From Deinococcus roseus (lineage in GTDB: Bacteria; Deinococcota; Deinococci; Deinococcales; Deinococcaceae): a stretch of 64,000 bases of DNA. Of this stretch, positions 7,953-15,479 are shown piece by piece. The stretch lies in NCBI RefSeq assembly GCF_014646895.1, contig NZ_BMOD01000013.1, positions 1-64,000 of the forward strand. Direction: 5' to 3'. The position numbers and the translations under genes are program-made. Numbering within the stretch: the first letter of the stretch is position 1; each line of letters opens with the position of its first letter. Below the pieces are notes generated by a model. It was not told the origin of the DNA, searched no databases, and saw only the letters and a program-made list of their open reading frames with translations.

Positions 7953-9197
7953 ATGATGAACACCCGACCTTCTGAAAAACAACCTTCTCGCCTGACCATG
8001 AACCCTGTGCTGTTCATGGTGATCCTGGGCGTCTTGCAGGGGGCCACTCCCCTCACGGTGGACCTGTACCTCCCAGCCTTTCCGGCCATCGCCAGAGACC
8101 TGCAGGTCAGCACGGGCAGCATTGAACTCACACTGGCGGTTTTTCTGGTGGGCATGGCCGTCGGACAGGCGGTGTATGGACCTTTCACCGACAAGTACGG
8201 ACGCAAAAAGCCCCTGCTGGTTGGGCTGGCCGTTTACACGGTGGGTTCTCTGATGTGTGCCCTCGCCCCAAATCTGGCCCTGCTGATGATGGGCCGTTTG
8301 CTGCAGGCCCTGGGGGGTTCTGCAGGTGCGGTGATCACCATGGCGATGGTGCAGGATTTGTGGAGTGGCAAGGAAGCCGCGCGGCGTTTCAGCCTGCTGG
8401 GTCTGGTGTCTGGCCTCGCTCCCATCCTGGGTCCCGCGCTGGGTGGGATGGTGCTCACGCATTTCCCCTGGCAGGTGGTGTTCTGGGGCCTCTCCGTGCT
8501 GGGGGTGCTGCTGGCCGTGCTGATGGTGTTTTTGCCGGAAACCTCCAGCCCCGAGGAACGCAAGACGGTGCGGCTCAGGGACGCCCTGAACAATTACGGG
8601 GTGCTCTTTCAGAACCGCCCTTACGTGCTGTTCATGCTCTCCATCGGCTGGGTGTTCGGGGTGCTGTTTGCTTACGTGACGGCCTCTTCCAGCGTGTACA
8701 TGGAAACCCTGGGGGTCAGCCCTGGACTGTATGGGGTGCTGTTCGGGGTGAATGCCGTGGGCCTGATGAGCGCTTCGCAACTGAACCGCATCTTGCTTGC
8801 GCGTTTTTCCCTGTTCCAGCTCGGTCTTTTCGGGGTAATGCTGAATGTGACGGTGTGCGTGTTGCTGCTCACACTGGCTGTGCTGGGGGTGCAGAGCCTG
8901 TGGCTGGTGGCGTCCCTGTTTTTCCTCTTGATGGTCTCCATGGGCTTCACCATGCCGAATTTGCCCTCACTGGCCATGTGGCACGTCAAAGAACGGGTGG
9001 GCAGTGCCTCTGCCCTGCTGGGCAGTTCGCAGTTTCTGCTGGGTGGACTTTCCGGGACCGTGGTGGGGTTGCTGGCTGGACCTCCTGTGCTGGCCGTGCT
9101 GGCCGCCTGTGGAGCGGTGGCCCTGGTTTTGCTGCTGCTGGCCGGGCGGCATGCCGGGAAAGTGGATTCGGCAGAGGTGCAGGTGGGGTCCCACTGA
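7953..9197 (+). CDS. Bcr/CflA-family multidrug efflux MFS transporter
   Basis: A 414-residue twelve-segment MFS protein. The signatures PLTVDLYLPAFP in the first segment, GRKKPLLVGL in loop 2-3 and GRLLQALGGSAGAV in segment 4 are those of the Bcr/CflA drug:proton antiporters (bicyclomycin, chloramphenicol and similar). GGAG lies 5-8 nt before the two adjacent ATG codons 7953 and 7956. It follows the AraC-type regulator gene and may share its transcript. A long inverted repeat lies just downstream. Confidence 0.9.
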   Translation: MMNTRPSEKQPSRLTMNPVLFMVILGVLQGATPLTVDLYLPAFPAIARDLQVSTGSIELTLAVFLVGMAVGQAVYGPFTDKYGRKKPLLVGLAVYTVGSLMCALAPNLALLMMGRLLQALGGSAGAVITMAMVQDLWSGKEAARRFSLLGLVSGLAPILGPALGGMVLTHFPWQVVFWGLSVLGVLLAVLMVFLPETSSPEERKTVRLRDALNNYGVLFQNRPYVLFMLSIGWVFGVLFAYVTASSSVYMETLGVSPGLYGVLFGVNAVGLMSASQLNRILLARFSLFQLGLFGVMLNVTVCVLLLTLAVLGVQSLWLVASLFFLLMVSMGFTMPNLPSLAMWHVKERVGSASALLGSSQFLLGGLSGTVVGLLAGPPVLAVLAACGAVALVLLLLAGRHAGKVDSAEVQVGSH

Positions 9198-9253
9198 GGC
9201 CGTGCAGTCGGGATTCGGGGATGCCATCGCACCAAAGGATGTTTGTGGTCCAT

Positions 9254-9297
9254 TTTTTTGTGCAGCAAACCTGTGTCCTGGTTTGTTGCACAAAAAA
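9254..9297. repeat. 18-bp inverted repeat after the efflux gene
   Basis: The left arm 9254-9271 (T6, then GTGCAGCAAACC) pairs with 9280-9297 (GGTTTGTTGCAC, then A6) with one G-T-type mismatch and an 8-nt loop. The T-run is at the start and the A-run at the end on both strands, opposite to a normal bidirectional terminator, though it may still stop or stabilise the efflux transcript. Confidence 0.6.
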
Positions 9298-9393
9298 GCC
9301 TGAAACCCAGAAGAATGCCCTCCAGTTTTCAGGCAGCTCGGTTTCAGGCGGCTCAGCTGGATTTTGCTGGACAAAATCAGATCCTCTGGTGGC

Positions 9394-9489
9394 TCAGGGA
9401 GGGCCACCAGCCCAGGCCTGATACCCGGCCAGGGCCTGGCTGCCCATCAGGGCCAGCAAAAGCAATGAAGTGATGATTTTCTGTTTCAT
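9394..9489 (-). CDS. 31-residue secreted peptide (signal peptide only)
   Basis: A short frame on the minus strand starts at ATG 9489, 5 nt after a strong GGAGG. It encodes a lysine-bearing N terminus, the hydrophobic core ITSLLLLALMG, and an SQALA-G signal-peptidase-like site, leaving about ten residues (GYQAWAGGPP). The downstream inverted repeat at 9254-9297 could end its transcript. No family is recognised. It may be a real small secreted peptide or the surviving 5' end of a longer lost gene. Confidence 0.45.
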   Translation of the reverse strand: MKQKIITSLLLLALMGSQALAGYQAWAGGPP

Positions 9490-9601
9490 GTTGACCTCCA
9501 GTGGTGCAAGGGGAACCGAAAGGACAGCCCTTCAGAACGGCATTTCGCACCTTTCTGGGTGCTGTGTCCTCTCCAGAAACAGCTTAAAAGGAGACCACAG
9601 T

Positions 9602-9622
9602 AAAAAACACTTGGTTTTTTTT
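9602..9622 (-). terminator. weak A/T hairpin after the winged-helix gene
   Basis: AAAAAAC and GTTTTTT are complementary around a short loop about 50 bp past the stop of the minus-strand regulator. It is AT-only apart from one GC pair, hence a weak candidate. Confidence 0.25.
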
Positions 9623-9667
9623 GCTGATCTTTTGCCGGGGGTTTTTCAGTTTCAAACCCAGAACCTG

Positions 9668-10342
9668 TCAATCCCTCTCCTCTGGAGCAGAGTGGTCAAA
9701 CACAAAAGGGGCCAGTCCCAGTCGCAAAAGGTACTGGCCTTCTCCAGAGCACTGCAGGTATTTGTGCCACACATCATGCAGCTCCTGTTCGAGGGCCAGC
9801 GCTTCGGTTTCGCTGAGCCTGAGGGTGCTCCAGCTGTTCCATTTTGCAGCAGAGCGGTCATGCAGATTCCGGGTTTTGCTGGGCCTGGGGGCTTCTGGCC
9901 CGGTGACATACTCGGTGACCAGACGGCCTTCGGGGTCGCTGGAAAAGCGCACCCCACCCTGCTCGAAACGCAGCGGCCCCAGACGGGCATCGGTCCACTC
10001 CCGGCTGAGCACGGCTTGCCAGGCCAGGTCCTTGCGCAGCACCATCGCCTCAAAATTTTCGTATGGGGTGGCCGAAAAGGGCACAAAGAACCGCCGGGCG
10101 GTGCTCTGGTAGCACACCACGGCAGGGCCACGTCTGGGGCGGGTTTCGCTGACCTGCAGCAACCCCAGCTCCAGAAACCTGCGCACATGGTAACGCAAGT
10201 GGGGCACACTGACCCCCAGCCGTCTGGCAGCTTCGGTGAGGCTGCGGGCACAGGGCATGAAGGGCAGCAGGTACTGCACCTGTTCGGAATCCACCAGCAA
10301 TCGGGCGGCGTCTGGATGGTGCACGGTGAGGGTGGTGGTCAT
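9668..10342 (-). CDS. winged-helix (ArsR-like) transcriptional regulator
   Basis: A 224-residue DNA-binding protein. Residues about 30-65 form an ArsR/HTH_20-type winged helix (SLTEAARRLGVSVPHLRYHVRRFLELG), followed by a long C-terminal region of unknown fold, longer than in simple ArsR sensors. AGAGGA precedes ATG 10342. A perfect 10-bp inverted repeat spaced by 12 bp covers its promoter region, so it is probably autoregulated and may control the divergent secreted-protein gene. No metal-binding cysteine cluster is seen, so a metal sensor is unlikely. Confidence 0.8.
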   Translation of the reverse strand: MTTTLTVHHPDAARLLVDSEQVQYLLPFMPCARSLTEAARRLGVSVPHLRYHVRRFLELGLLQVSETRPRRGPAVVCYQSTARRFFVPFSATPYENFEAMVLRKDLAWQAVLSREWTDARLGPLRFEQGGVRFSSDPEGRLVTEYVTGPEAPRPSKTRNLHDRSAAKWNSWSTLRLSETEALALEQELHDVWHKYLQCSGEGQYLLRLGLAPFVFDHSAPEERD

Positions 10343-10351
10343 GGTTCCTCT

Positions 10352-10383
10352 CAGGGTAAAAACGTTACAGGTATTTTACCCTG
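10352..10383. promoter_or_regulatory. inverted-repeat operator between divergent genes
   Basis: CAGGGTAAAA (10352-10361) and TTTTACCCTG (10374-10383) are perfect complements with centres 22 bp apart. The repeat begins 10 bp before the regulator start codon, the standard place for autorepression by a dimeric winged-helix protein. Confidence 0.7.
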
Positions 10384-10425
10384 TTTGCAGATTAACCTGC
10401 ATGAAATCGAAGAAAAAAACCGTTC

Positions 10426-10440
10426 TGCCAGAAACTGGCA
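10426..10440. promoter_or_regulatory. 15-bp palindrome before the secreted-protein gene
   Basis: TGCCAGAAACTGGCA is a perfect palindrome with a 3-nt centre, 33 nt before ATG 10474. It is a possible second operator in the divergent region. Confidence 0.4.
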
Positions 10441-10473
10441 CTTTCGATTTGTAACACACTGCAGGAGGAACCC

Positions 10474-11118
10474 ATGAAACACCCTTTCACACCCGCCCGA
10501 ATTTTTGCTGCTTTGCTGTGCATGGCCTTGCCTCTCGCCTCGGGGCAACAGCTTTCCACCCAGGGCAAATGCTATGAGGGCAAAGGCAGTAATACTGGAA
10601 AAGTTGCTGCCTTCGGAGAAGTCAAAAACAACCAGGGCTTTGCTGTGCGGGCCAGAGGCAGCATCCACATTTACGACACCAGTGGAAAACTGATTTACGA
10701 GCGCCTGGGGGCCATTTCTTCCATTGATTTGCTGCCAGGCGAAACCGCACCCGTCTACGATGTGTCCACAAAGGGCAATTACGGCAAGATTGGCCGCTGT
10801 GACCTGGACTTCACCTACGAGGAAGCAGGAAAATTTGCTTATCTGGAGCGCGGTCTGGTGTCTGGACTGGTGTTGCAGGGCAGTGCTGGTTCCCCGCTGA
10901 CCATCAAGGGCAAACTGAAAAATCCACTGGGCAAGGCAGCCCGCTACAAACTGTACGTCACCGGGTACAACGCCAGCGGTGAAGTGGTGATGATGGCCTT
11001 TCAGGTGAGCCCCGGAGGCAAAATGCTCTCCGGGGGCAGCAGCACTTCTTTTGAAGTCACCACCTACGATTACATCGAGAAACCCGTGCGCCTCAAGGCC
11101 CTGGCCGTTTTGCAGTGA
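10474..11118 (+). CDS. secreted protein with FxLYD-like domains, function unknown
   Basis: A 214-residue protein with a signal peptide (cleavage near SGQ-QL, about residue 24). Two stretches, about residues 40-95 and 135-195, share the pattern of a short beta-sandwich with conserved Asp/Gly turns (VKNNQGFAVRARGSIHIYD, LKNPLGKAARYKLYVTGYN), like the FxLYD domains of bacterial surface proteins. No catalytic motif is seen. GGAGGAACCC gives a strong ribosome site, and a strong terminator follows the stop. It is divergent from the winged-helix regulator. The domain assignment is by pattern only. Confidence 0.7.
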   Translation: MKHPFTPARIFAALLCMALPLASGQQLSTQGKCYEGKGSNTGKVAAFGEVKNNQGFAVRARGSIHIYDTSGKLIYERLGAISSIDLLPGETAPVYDVSTKGNYGKIGRCDLDFTYEEAGKFAYLERGLVSGLVLQGSAGSPLTIKGKLKNPLGKAARYKLYVTGYNASGEVVMMAFQVSPGGKMLSGGSSTSFEVTTYDYIEKPVRLKALAVLQ

Positions 11119-11140
11119 CCCCAGAAATGGTGGTTTGGGA

Positions 11141-11170
11141 AAAGGAAGCTTCTTTTGAAGCTTCCTTTTT
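11141..11170 (+). terminator. rho-independent terminator
   Basis: AAAGGAAGCTTC and GAAGCTTCCTTT pair perfectly around TTTT and run into T residues, about 20 nt after the secreted-protein stop. Confidence 0.9.
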
Positions 11171-11272
11171 CGCTGGTCAACACAGTCTGGGGGTGCAGGG
11201 CATGCCAGAATGCAAGGTGTTCCGCCAGCAGGTGGCATGCCCACACGCCCTCAAGACCCTTCAGGAGAGATT

Positions 11273-12352
11273 GTGCCTTCCCATCATACATTGCTTGAAG
11301 CGCTCAACATTTCGCACCCCATTTTGCAGGCCCCAATGGCCGGAGTGTCCACCCCGGCACTTGCGGCTGCAGTCACCCGTGCTGGAGGGCTGGGCGCACT
11401 GGGTCTGGGGGCCAGTTCTGTGGAACAGGCCAGGAAAAGCATTCACCAGACCCGTGCCCTGACCAATGGACCGTTCCAGGTGAACGTGTTCTGCCATGCC
11501 CCTGCAGTGCCTGACCCTGCACGGGAAGCCCGCTGGATCGAGCACCTCAGGCCGCACTTCGAACGCTTTCAGGCCGCACTTCCAACCACCCTCAAAGAGA
11601 TTTACCCCAGTTTCATTGGAAACCAGGCCATGCTGCAGATGCTGCTGGAAGAGCGTCCAGCCGTAGTCAGCTTTCATTTTGGATTGCCAGATCCCACATG
11701 GGTCCAGCAGTTCAGAGCGGCAGGAACCATCACGCTGGCCACCGCCACCAGCCTCGCAGAAGCCAGAGAAATTGAGGCGGCGGGCGTGGATTTCATTGTG
11801 GCGCAGGGCGTGGAGGCCGGAGGACACCGGGGGGTGTTTGAACCGCAGGAAGCGGCAGATGCGCTGGGCACTTTTGCGCTGGTGCGTTTGCTCTCCAGCC
11901 ATTCCCATTTGCCGATCATTGCCGCAGGAGGCATCATGGATGGTCAGGGGATTCGGGCGGCACTGGACCTGGGTGCGGTGGGGGTCCAGATGGGAACGGC
12001 GTTCATTCTGTGCCCGGAATCCAGTGCCAGTGCCGCCTACCGGGCAGAACTCAGCAGCGAAAAAGCCTGGCACACCGGGATCACTGCAGCCCTTTCTGGA
12101 CGGCCTGCCCGGGGCATCATCAATGAAATGCATGCGGTTCTTGCTGGAGCAGACCACCCAGATGATCCTCTTCCAGATTACCCAGTGGCCTACGATGCAG
12201 CCAAACAGCTGCACGCAGCGGCCAGCCGTCAGGGAAACCATGGCTATGCTGCACACTGGGCAGGTCAGGGGGCTCCTCTGGCAAGGGCGCTGCCTGCAGG
12301 TGAACTGGTGGCCACACTGGTTCAGGAGTGGCAGGCCGCCTACAGCAGGTGA
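11273..12352 (+). CDS. nitronate monooxygenase (2-nitropropane dioxygenase family)
   Basis: A 359-residue FMN-dependent TIM-barrel enzyme that oxidises alkyl nitronates. Visible motifs are QAPMAGVSTPALAAAVTRAG at the N terminus, the active-site stretch FIVAQGVEAGGHRG with the catalytic His of class I enzymes, and the FMN phosphate loop IIAAGGIMDGQGIRAALDLG with VGVQMGTAF. The GTG at 11273 has AGGAGAG 5 nt upstream; the longer frame to 11210 lacks one. It stands alone between a terminator and the convergent ROK gene. Cytoplasmic. Confidence 0.9.
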   Translation: MPSHHTLLEALNISHPILQAPMAGVSTPALAAAVTRAGGLGALGLGASSVEQARKSIHQTRALTNGPFQVNVFCHAPAVPDPAREARWIEHLRPHFERFQAALPTTLKEIYPSFIGNQAMLQMLLEERPAVVSFHFGLPDPTWVQQFRAAGTITLATATSLAEAREIEAAGVDFIVAQGVEAGGHRGVFEPQEAADALGTFALVRLLSSHSHLPIIAAGGIMDGQGIRAALDLGAVGVQMGTAFILCPESSASAAYRAELSSEKAWHTGITAALSGRPARGIINEMHAVLAGADHPDDPLPDYPVAYDAAKQLHAAASRQGNHGYAAHWAGQGAPLARALPAGELVATLVQEWQAAYSR

Positions 12353-12362
12353 GAGGGTGGGT

Positions 12363-13580
12363 TCAGTTGGCCTGTCGGTTGGTCCCTGCTTTGATGACCT
12401 CTCCGGTGTCAAAAGCACTTTGCACGGCAAGGCTGGCTGCACCCTGCGCCCAGGGGGTGAAGTCGTCCTTGTCCCAGGGCACGATCAGAATCTGCAGTTC
12501 ATCGGCAAGGCCATCGAAAGCCTGCTGTCTGAGGGCCTGTTTGAGCGGGGTGAAGTAGGCGGGTCCCAGTTGTGAGCCTTCTCCGCCCATGATGATCAGT
12601 TCGGGATTGAAGGTGTTGACCAGGTAAGAGAGGTGGGTGCCCAGCAAACGCCCGGCGTTTTCCAGCACTTCACGGGCTCCGAGGTGGCCCTGGGCGGCCA
12701 GTTCCACCACTCCGGGGATGGTGGGGTTTTCGATTTCGGGGTGTTTTTCCTGGAAGATGCTGAGGATGCCGGGTTCTGCAGTGTAGGCTTCCAGACAGCC
12801 TTTCCTGCCGCAACTGCACAGCCTGCCTCCGGGCTGGACCATGTTGTGCCCGAACTCTCCTGCACCACCGTTTCTGCCCCGGTAGATGTCCCCTTCCAGC
12901 ACCAGTGCTCCACCCAGGCCGCGTCCGATGGCCACGGTGAGGAAGCTGCCGTACTGCTTGCCGTTCCCGAACAGGCGTTCTGCGGCAGCAAAGGCATTCA
13001 CATCGTTGTCGATCCACACCGGGAGCCCCGTCTGGGCCGTAATGATCTGGCTGATCGGCACGTTGTGCCACTGCATCAGGGGGGCATTGACGGCCTGTCC
13101 GTGGCGGGCGTCGATCACCCCGGTCATGCCAATGCCAATGCCGATCACGTCTTCCGGGTCAATTCTGGCTTTTTTGTAGAGTTTTTTGCTGATGTTTTTG
13201 ATTTGCAGCGCCACATCCTGAGGGTTCTGGCTGGTCAAATCTTCGGTGCGGTGGGCCAGCACGCGGGTGGAGAGGTCGGTGAGCACCACTTCCATGCGGT
13301 CTTCGCGCAGTTTGATGCCAATGGCGTAGTGGGCCGCAAAGTCGATGTCCAGGTAGATGGGGCGGCGGCCTCCGGTGGCTCCAGCCTCTCCGATGCTGCG
13401 TTCGATCAGCAGTCGGTCCTGAATGAGTTCTGCAGTGATGCCGGTGATGCCTGCGCTGCTCAGGCCGGTCAGTTCCACCAGTTGTGAGCGGCTGGTGGGC
13501 CCCAGCCTGCGGATGTGGTTGAGGATGGTTCGCCGATTCTGGGTGCGCAGTGCGCGTGGATCGCCTTTGTTTGCGGTCAT
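12363..13580 (-). CDS. ROK-family (NagC/XylR-type) transcriptional repressor 1
   Basis: A 405-residue repressor: a MarR-like winged helix at about residues 15-65 (SRSQLVELTGLSSAGITGI) joined to a ROK sugar-kinase-like domain with the Zn-binding motif CSCGRKGCLEAY and the upstream GEFGH. ROK repressors release DNA when a sugar or sugar phosphate binds. GGAGATTCC precedes ATG 13580. Its own promoter, the divergent binding-protein promoter and the permease promoter all carry TTCACAAAGTGAG-like sites, so it is the likely regulator of the rhamnoside uptake genes and of itself. Confidence 0.92.
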   Translation of the reverse strand: MTANKGDPRALRTQNRRTILNHIRRLGPTSRSQLVELTGLSSAGITGITAELIQDRLLIERSIGEAGATGGRRPIYLDIDFAAHYAIGIKLREDRMEVVLTDLSTRVLAHRTEDLTSQNPQDVALQIKNISKKLYKKARIDPEDVIGIGIGMTGVIDARHGQAVNAPLMQWHNVPISQIITAQTGLPVWIDNDVNAFAAAERLFGNGKQYGSFLTVAIGRGLGGALVLEGDIYRGRNGGAGEFGHNMVQPGGRLCSCGRKGCLEAYTAEPGILSIFQEKHPEIENPTIPGVVELAAQGHLGAREVLENAGRLLGTHLSYLVNTFNPELIIMGGEGSQLGPAYFTPLKQALRQQAFDGLADELQILIVPWDKDDFTPWAQGAASLAVQSAFDTGEVIKAGTNRQAN

Positions 13581-13595
13581 GGAATCTCCGATTGG

Positions 13596-13645
13596 TTCAT
13601 CAAGTGAGCTAATTTAGAGTACCATTTTGTGAACATGGAGGTCAA
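13596..13645 (-). promoter_or_regulatory. promoter and operators of the ROK 1 gene
   Basis: On the minus strand TTGACC (13640-13645), an 18-bp spacer and TACTCT (13616-13621) form a sigma-70-type promoter. The spacer holds TTCACAAAATGG and the transcribed side holds TTCATCAAGTGAG (13596-13608, + strand), both matching the operator seen at the target promoters. Confidence 0.65.
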
Positions 13646-13815
13646 CTCCATGTTCGTTTTGGTTCCCGGTCAGGTTCTGCCCGCCTTTAAATTGGCCTTG
13701 CACAGGGTCCAATCAGACAAATGGCTGCATCAACATGCTACTCCAGATGCCTCACTCTTCACAAGCCATGCAGCCATCTTTCGTTCGGCAAACACCTTTT
13801 TCATCCAGAGGATGG

Positions 13816-13882
13816 TTCACAAAGTGAGGCTTGACCTTTTGAACAACCGGTGCTAATCTAGGGTTACTTCACAAATTGAGGC
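13816..13882 (+). promoter_or_regulatory. promoter of the ABC binding-protein gene with two ROK operators
   Basis: TTGACC (13831-13836), 17 bp, TAATCT (13854-13859). Immediately upstream lies TTCACAAAGTGAGGC (13816-13830) and over the start region TTCACAAATTGAGGC (13868-13882), two near-identical sites 52 bp apart flanking the promoter. The rest of the 433-bp gap 13581-14013 shows no gene. Confidence 0.75.
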
Positions 13883-14013
13883 AATCAACGAGGGAAAACG
13901 ATCCAGCATCTCAGACGTTTCAAACGCCTTCACCCAGGACCTCCAGGCACCCCCATCATCCCGGTCCCTGATCCCAGCATGCAGCCGCACCTGCACCCCC
14001 AGAGGAGAGAACC

Positions 14014-15270
14014 ATGAAACACGCACGCCTTACTGCCCTTTCCACTTTGCTCATCGTCAGCGCTTTTTCTGCCGCAGAGGCCCAGAAAAAAACCGTGGTG
14101 TTCCTGTCGGGTCAGAACAGAGACGTGGGCTACACCAAGATCATCAGCATGCTCTCGGACGATTACGCCAAAAAGAATGCCACCTTCAGCTACCAGCACC
14201 AGGCGCAGCTCACCGACCTGACCCAGCGCCTGCAACTGCTGGCCAACAGTGGCACGCTGCCCACCCTGTTCTCCATAAATGAACCCAGTTTGCTGGCGCA
14301 GCTGGCCACCAAAGGGGACGCTGCAGATCTGGAAAGCTACTTCAGGGACCTCGGCATCTACAGCAAACTGAATCCGGTGGCCGTGCAGATCAACAAGAAA
14401 CTGACTGGCGGAAAACTGCTGGGCTTGCCCCTGGAACTCAACATCGAAGGCATCTGGTACAACAAGAAAATCTTTGCGGACAATGGGCTGAAAGAACCCA
14501 AAACCTGGGACGAGATGATGGCTGCAGCCGACAAACTCAAAGCCAGAAACATCCAGCCTTTCTCGGCGTCTGGCGACCAGAAGTGGCCCCTGACCCGCCT
14601 GATCGGGGGTTACGCTGCCCGCAAATACGGTGCAGACGTGATGGACCGCGTGAAAGACGGCAGCCTGAAACTCACCGACGCAGGCTTTGTGGAAGCGGCC
14701 CGCGCCGTGCAGGAGATGGGCAAGAAGGGTTACTTCGGGCTGGGCGTGAACACCATCGATTACGACACCGCCGTGGACACCTTCTTGCAGGGCAAAGCCG
14801 CCATGCTCTACATGGGCAGCTGGGTTCTCCGTGACCTGAACGACAAAACCCGCAACAAGATCGGGGAGGCCAGCGTGGGCTTCTTCAACATCCCGGCGGT
14901 GAAGGGCGGCAAGGGCACCATCAACGACTGGTCCATCAACACCGGTCTGACCGTGGGGGTCAATGCAAAACAGCTGGACAAAGCCACCGGCGACTGGATG
15001 AAGCATGTGTTCTCCAATTACGCCAACCTGGCCATGAGTGACCTGGGCATGCTGACCGGTTTCAAGGTCACCAAAACCCCCAAAACCATTCCAGCACTCA
15101 CCAAGATGACCCAGACCAAACTGAATGCCGCCAAAAATGGTTACCTGTGGTGGGAGGGTCTGTTCAGCCCCAAAGCCACCGCCATTTCCCAGGACAACGT
15201 GCAGCCGCTCATCACGGGCGACCTGAGCCCTGAAGAGTACATGCAGCAGTTGCAAAATGCACTGAAGTAA
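14014..15270 (+). CDS. ABC sugar transporter, substrate-binding protein 1
   Basis: A 418-residue extracellular solute-binding protein of cluster B (family 1, carbohydrate type). A signal peptide ends near AAEA-QKK. Typical features are the early beta strand TVVFLSG, the PLELNIEGIWYNKKIF segment for the ligand cleft and WDEMMAAADKLKA. A strong GAGGAGAGAA precedes ATG 14014. It is the first gene of a rhamnoside-type uptake set and is separated from the permeases by a 14-bp hairpin plus a second promoter, so binding protein and permeases can be made in different amounts. Confidence 0.9.
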   Translation: MKHARLTALSTLLIVSAFSAAEAQKKTVVFLSGQNRDVGYTKIISMLSDDYAKKNATFSYQHQAQLTDLTQRLQLLANSGTLPTLFSINEPSLLAQLATKGDAADLESYFRDLGIYSKLNPVAVQINKKLTGGKLLGLPLELNIEGIWYNKKIFADNGLKEPKTWDEMMAAADKLKARNIQPFSASGDQKWPLTRLIGGYAARKYGADVMDRVKDGSLKLTDAGFVEAARAVQEMGKKGYFGLGVNTIDYDTAVDTFLQGKAAMLYMGSWVLRDLNDKTRNKIGEASVGFFNIPAVKGGKGTINDWSINTGLTVGVNAKQLDKATGDWMKHVFSNYANLAMSDLGMLTGFKVTKTPKTIPALTKMTQTKLNAAKNGYLWWEGLFSPKATAISQDNVQPLITGDLSPEEYMQQLQNALK

Positions 15271-15308
15271 TCTTTCCCTTCAATTTCACCTTCATGAGTC
15301 ATGATTCC

Positions 15309-15345
15309 CAGAAAACACCCCTGAGCATTCAAGGGGTGTTTTCTG
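15309..15345 (+). terminator. intercistronic terminator/attenuator
   Basis: CAGAAAACACCCCT and AGGGGTGTTTTCTG pair perfectly (14 bp) around a 9-nt loop, 38 nt after the binding-protein stop. It should end or trim most binding-protein transcripts before the permease genes. Confidence 0.75.
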
Positions 15346-15369
15346 TCTGGATCAGTGGATTTTGCGCTC

Positions 15370-15421
15370 TTGACTTGGGCAAACCAGAGGACTACACTCA
15401 GGTAAGTTCAAAAAGTGAGTT
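15370..15421 (+). promoter_or_regulatory. permease promoter with ROK operator
   Basis: TTGACT (15370-15375), 17 bp, TACACT (15393-15398), then TTCAAAAAGTGAGTT (15407-15421) directly over the expected start of transcription. The operator matches those at the ROK 1 and binding-protein promoters. Confidence 0.75.
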
Positions 15422-15479
15422 AATCAAAAACGGCGCAATGCCCTTCAGCCCCGGCCAGCCCTGGCCCCCAAGGACCCCC

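Noticed and set aside
9254..9297. Calling this repeat a normal bidirectional terminator
   Set aside because: The T-run precedes and the A-run follows the stem on both strands, the reverse of the required layout.
13629..13856. 75-residue + strand frame in the ROK divergent region
   Set aside because: It overlaps promoters and operators on both strands and has no ribosome site or family pattern.
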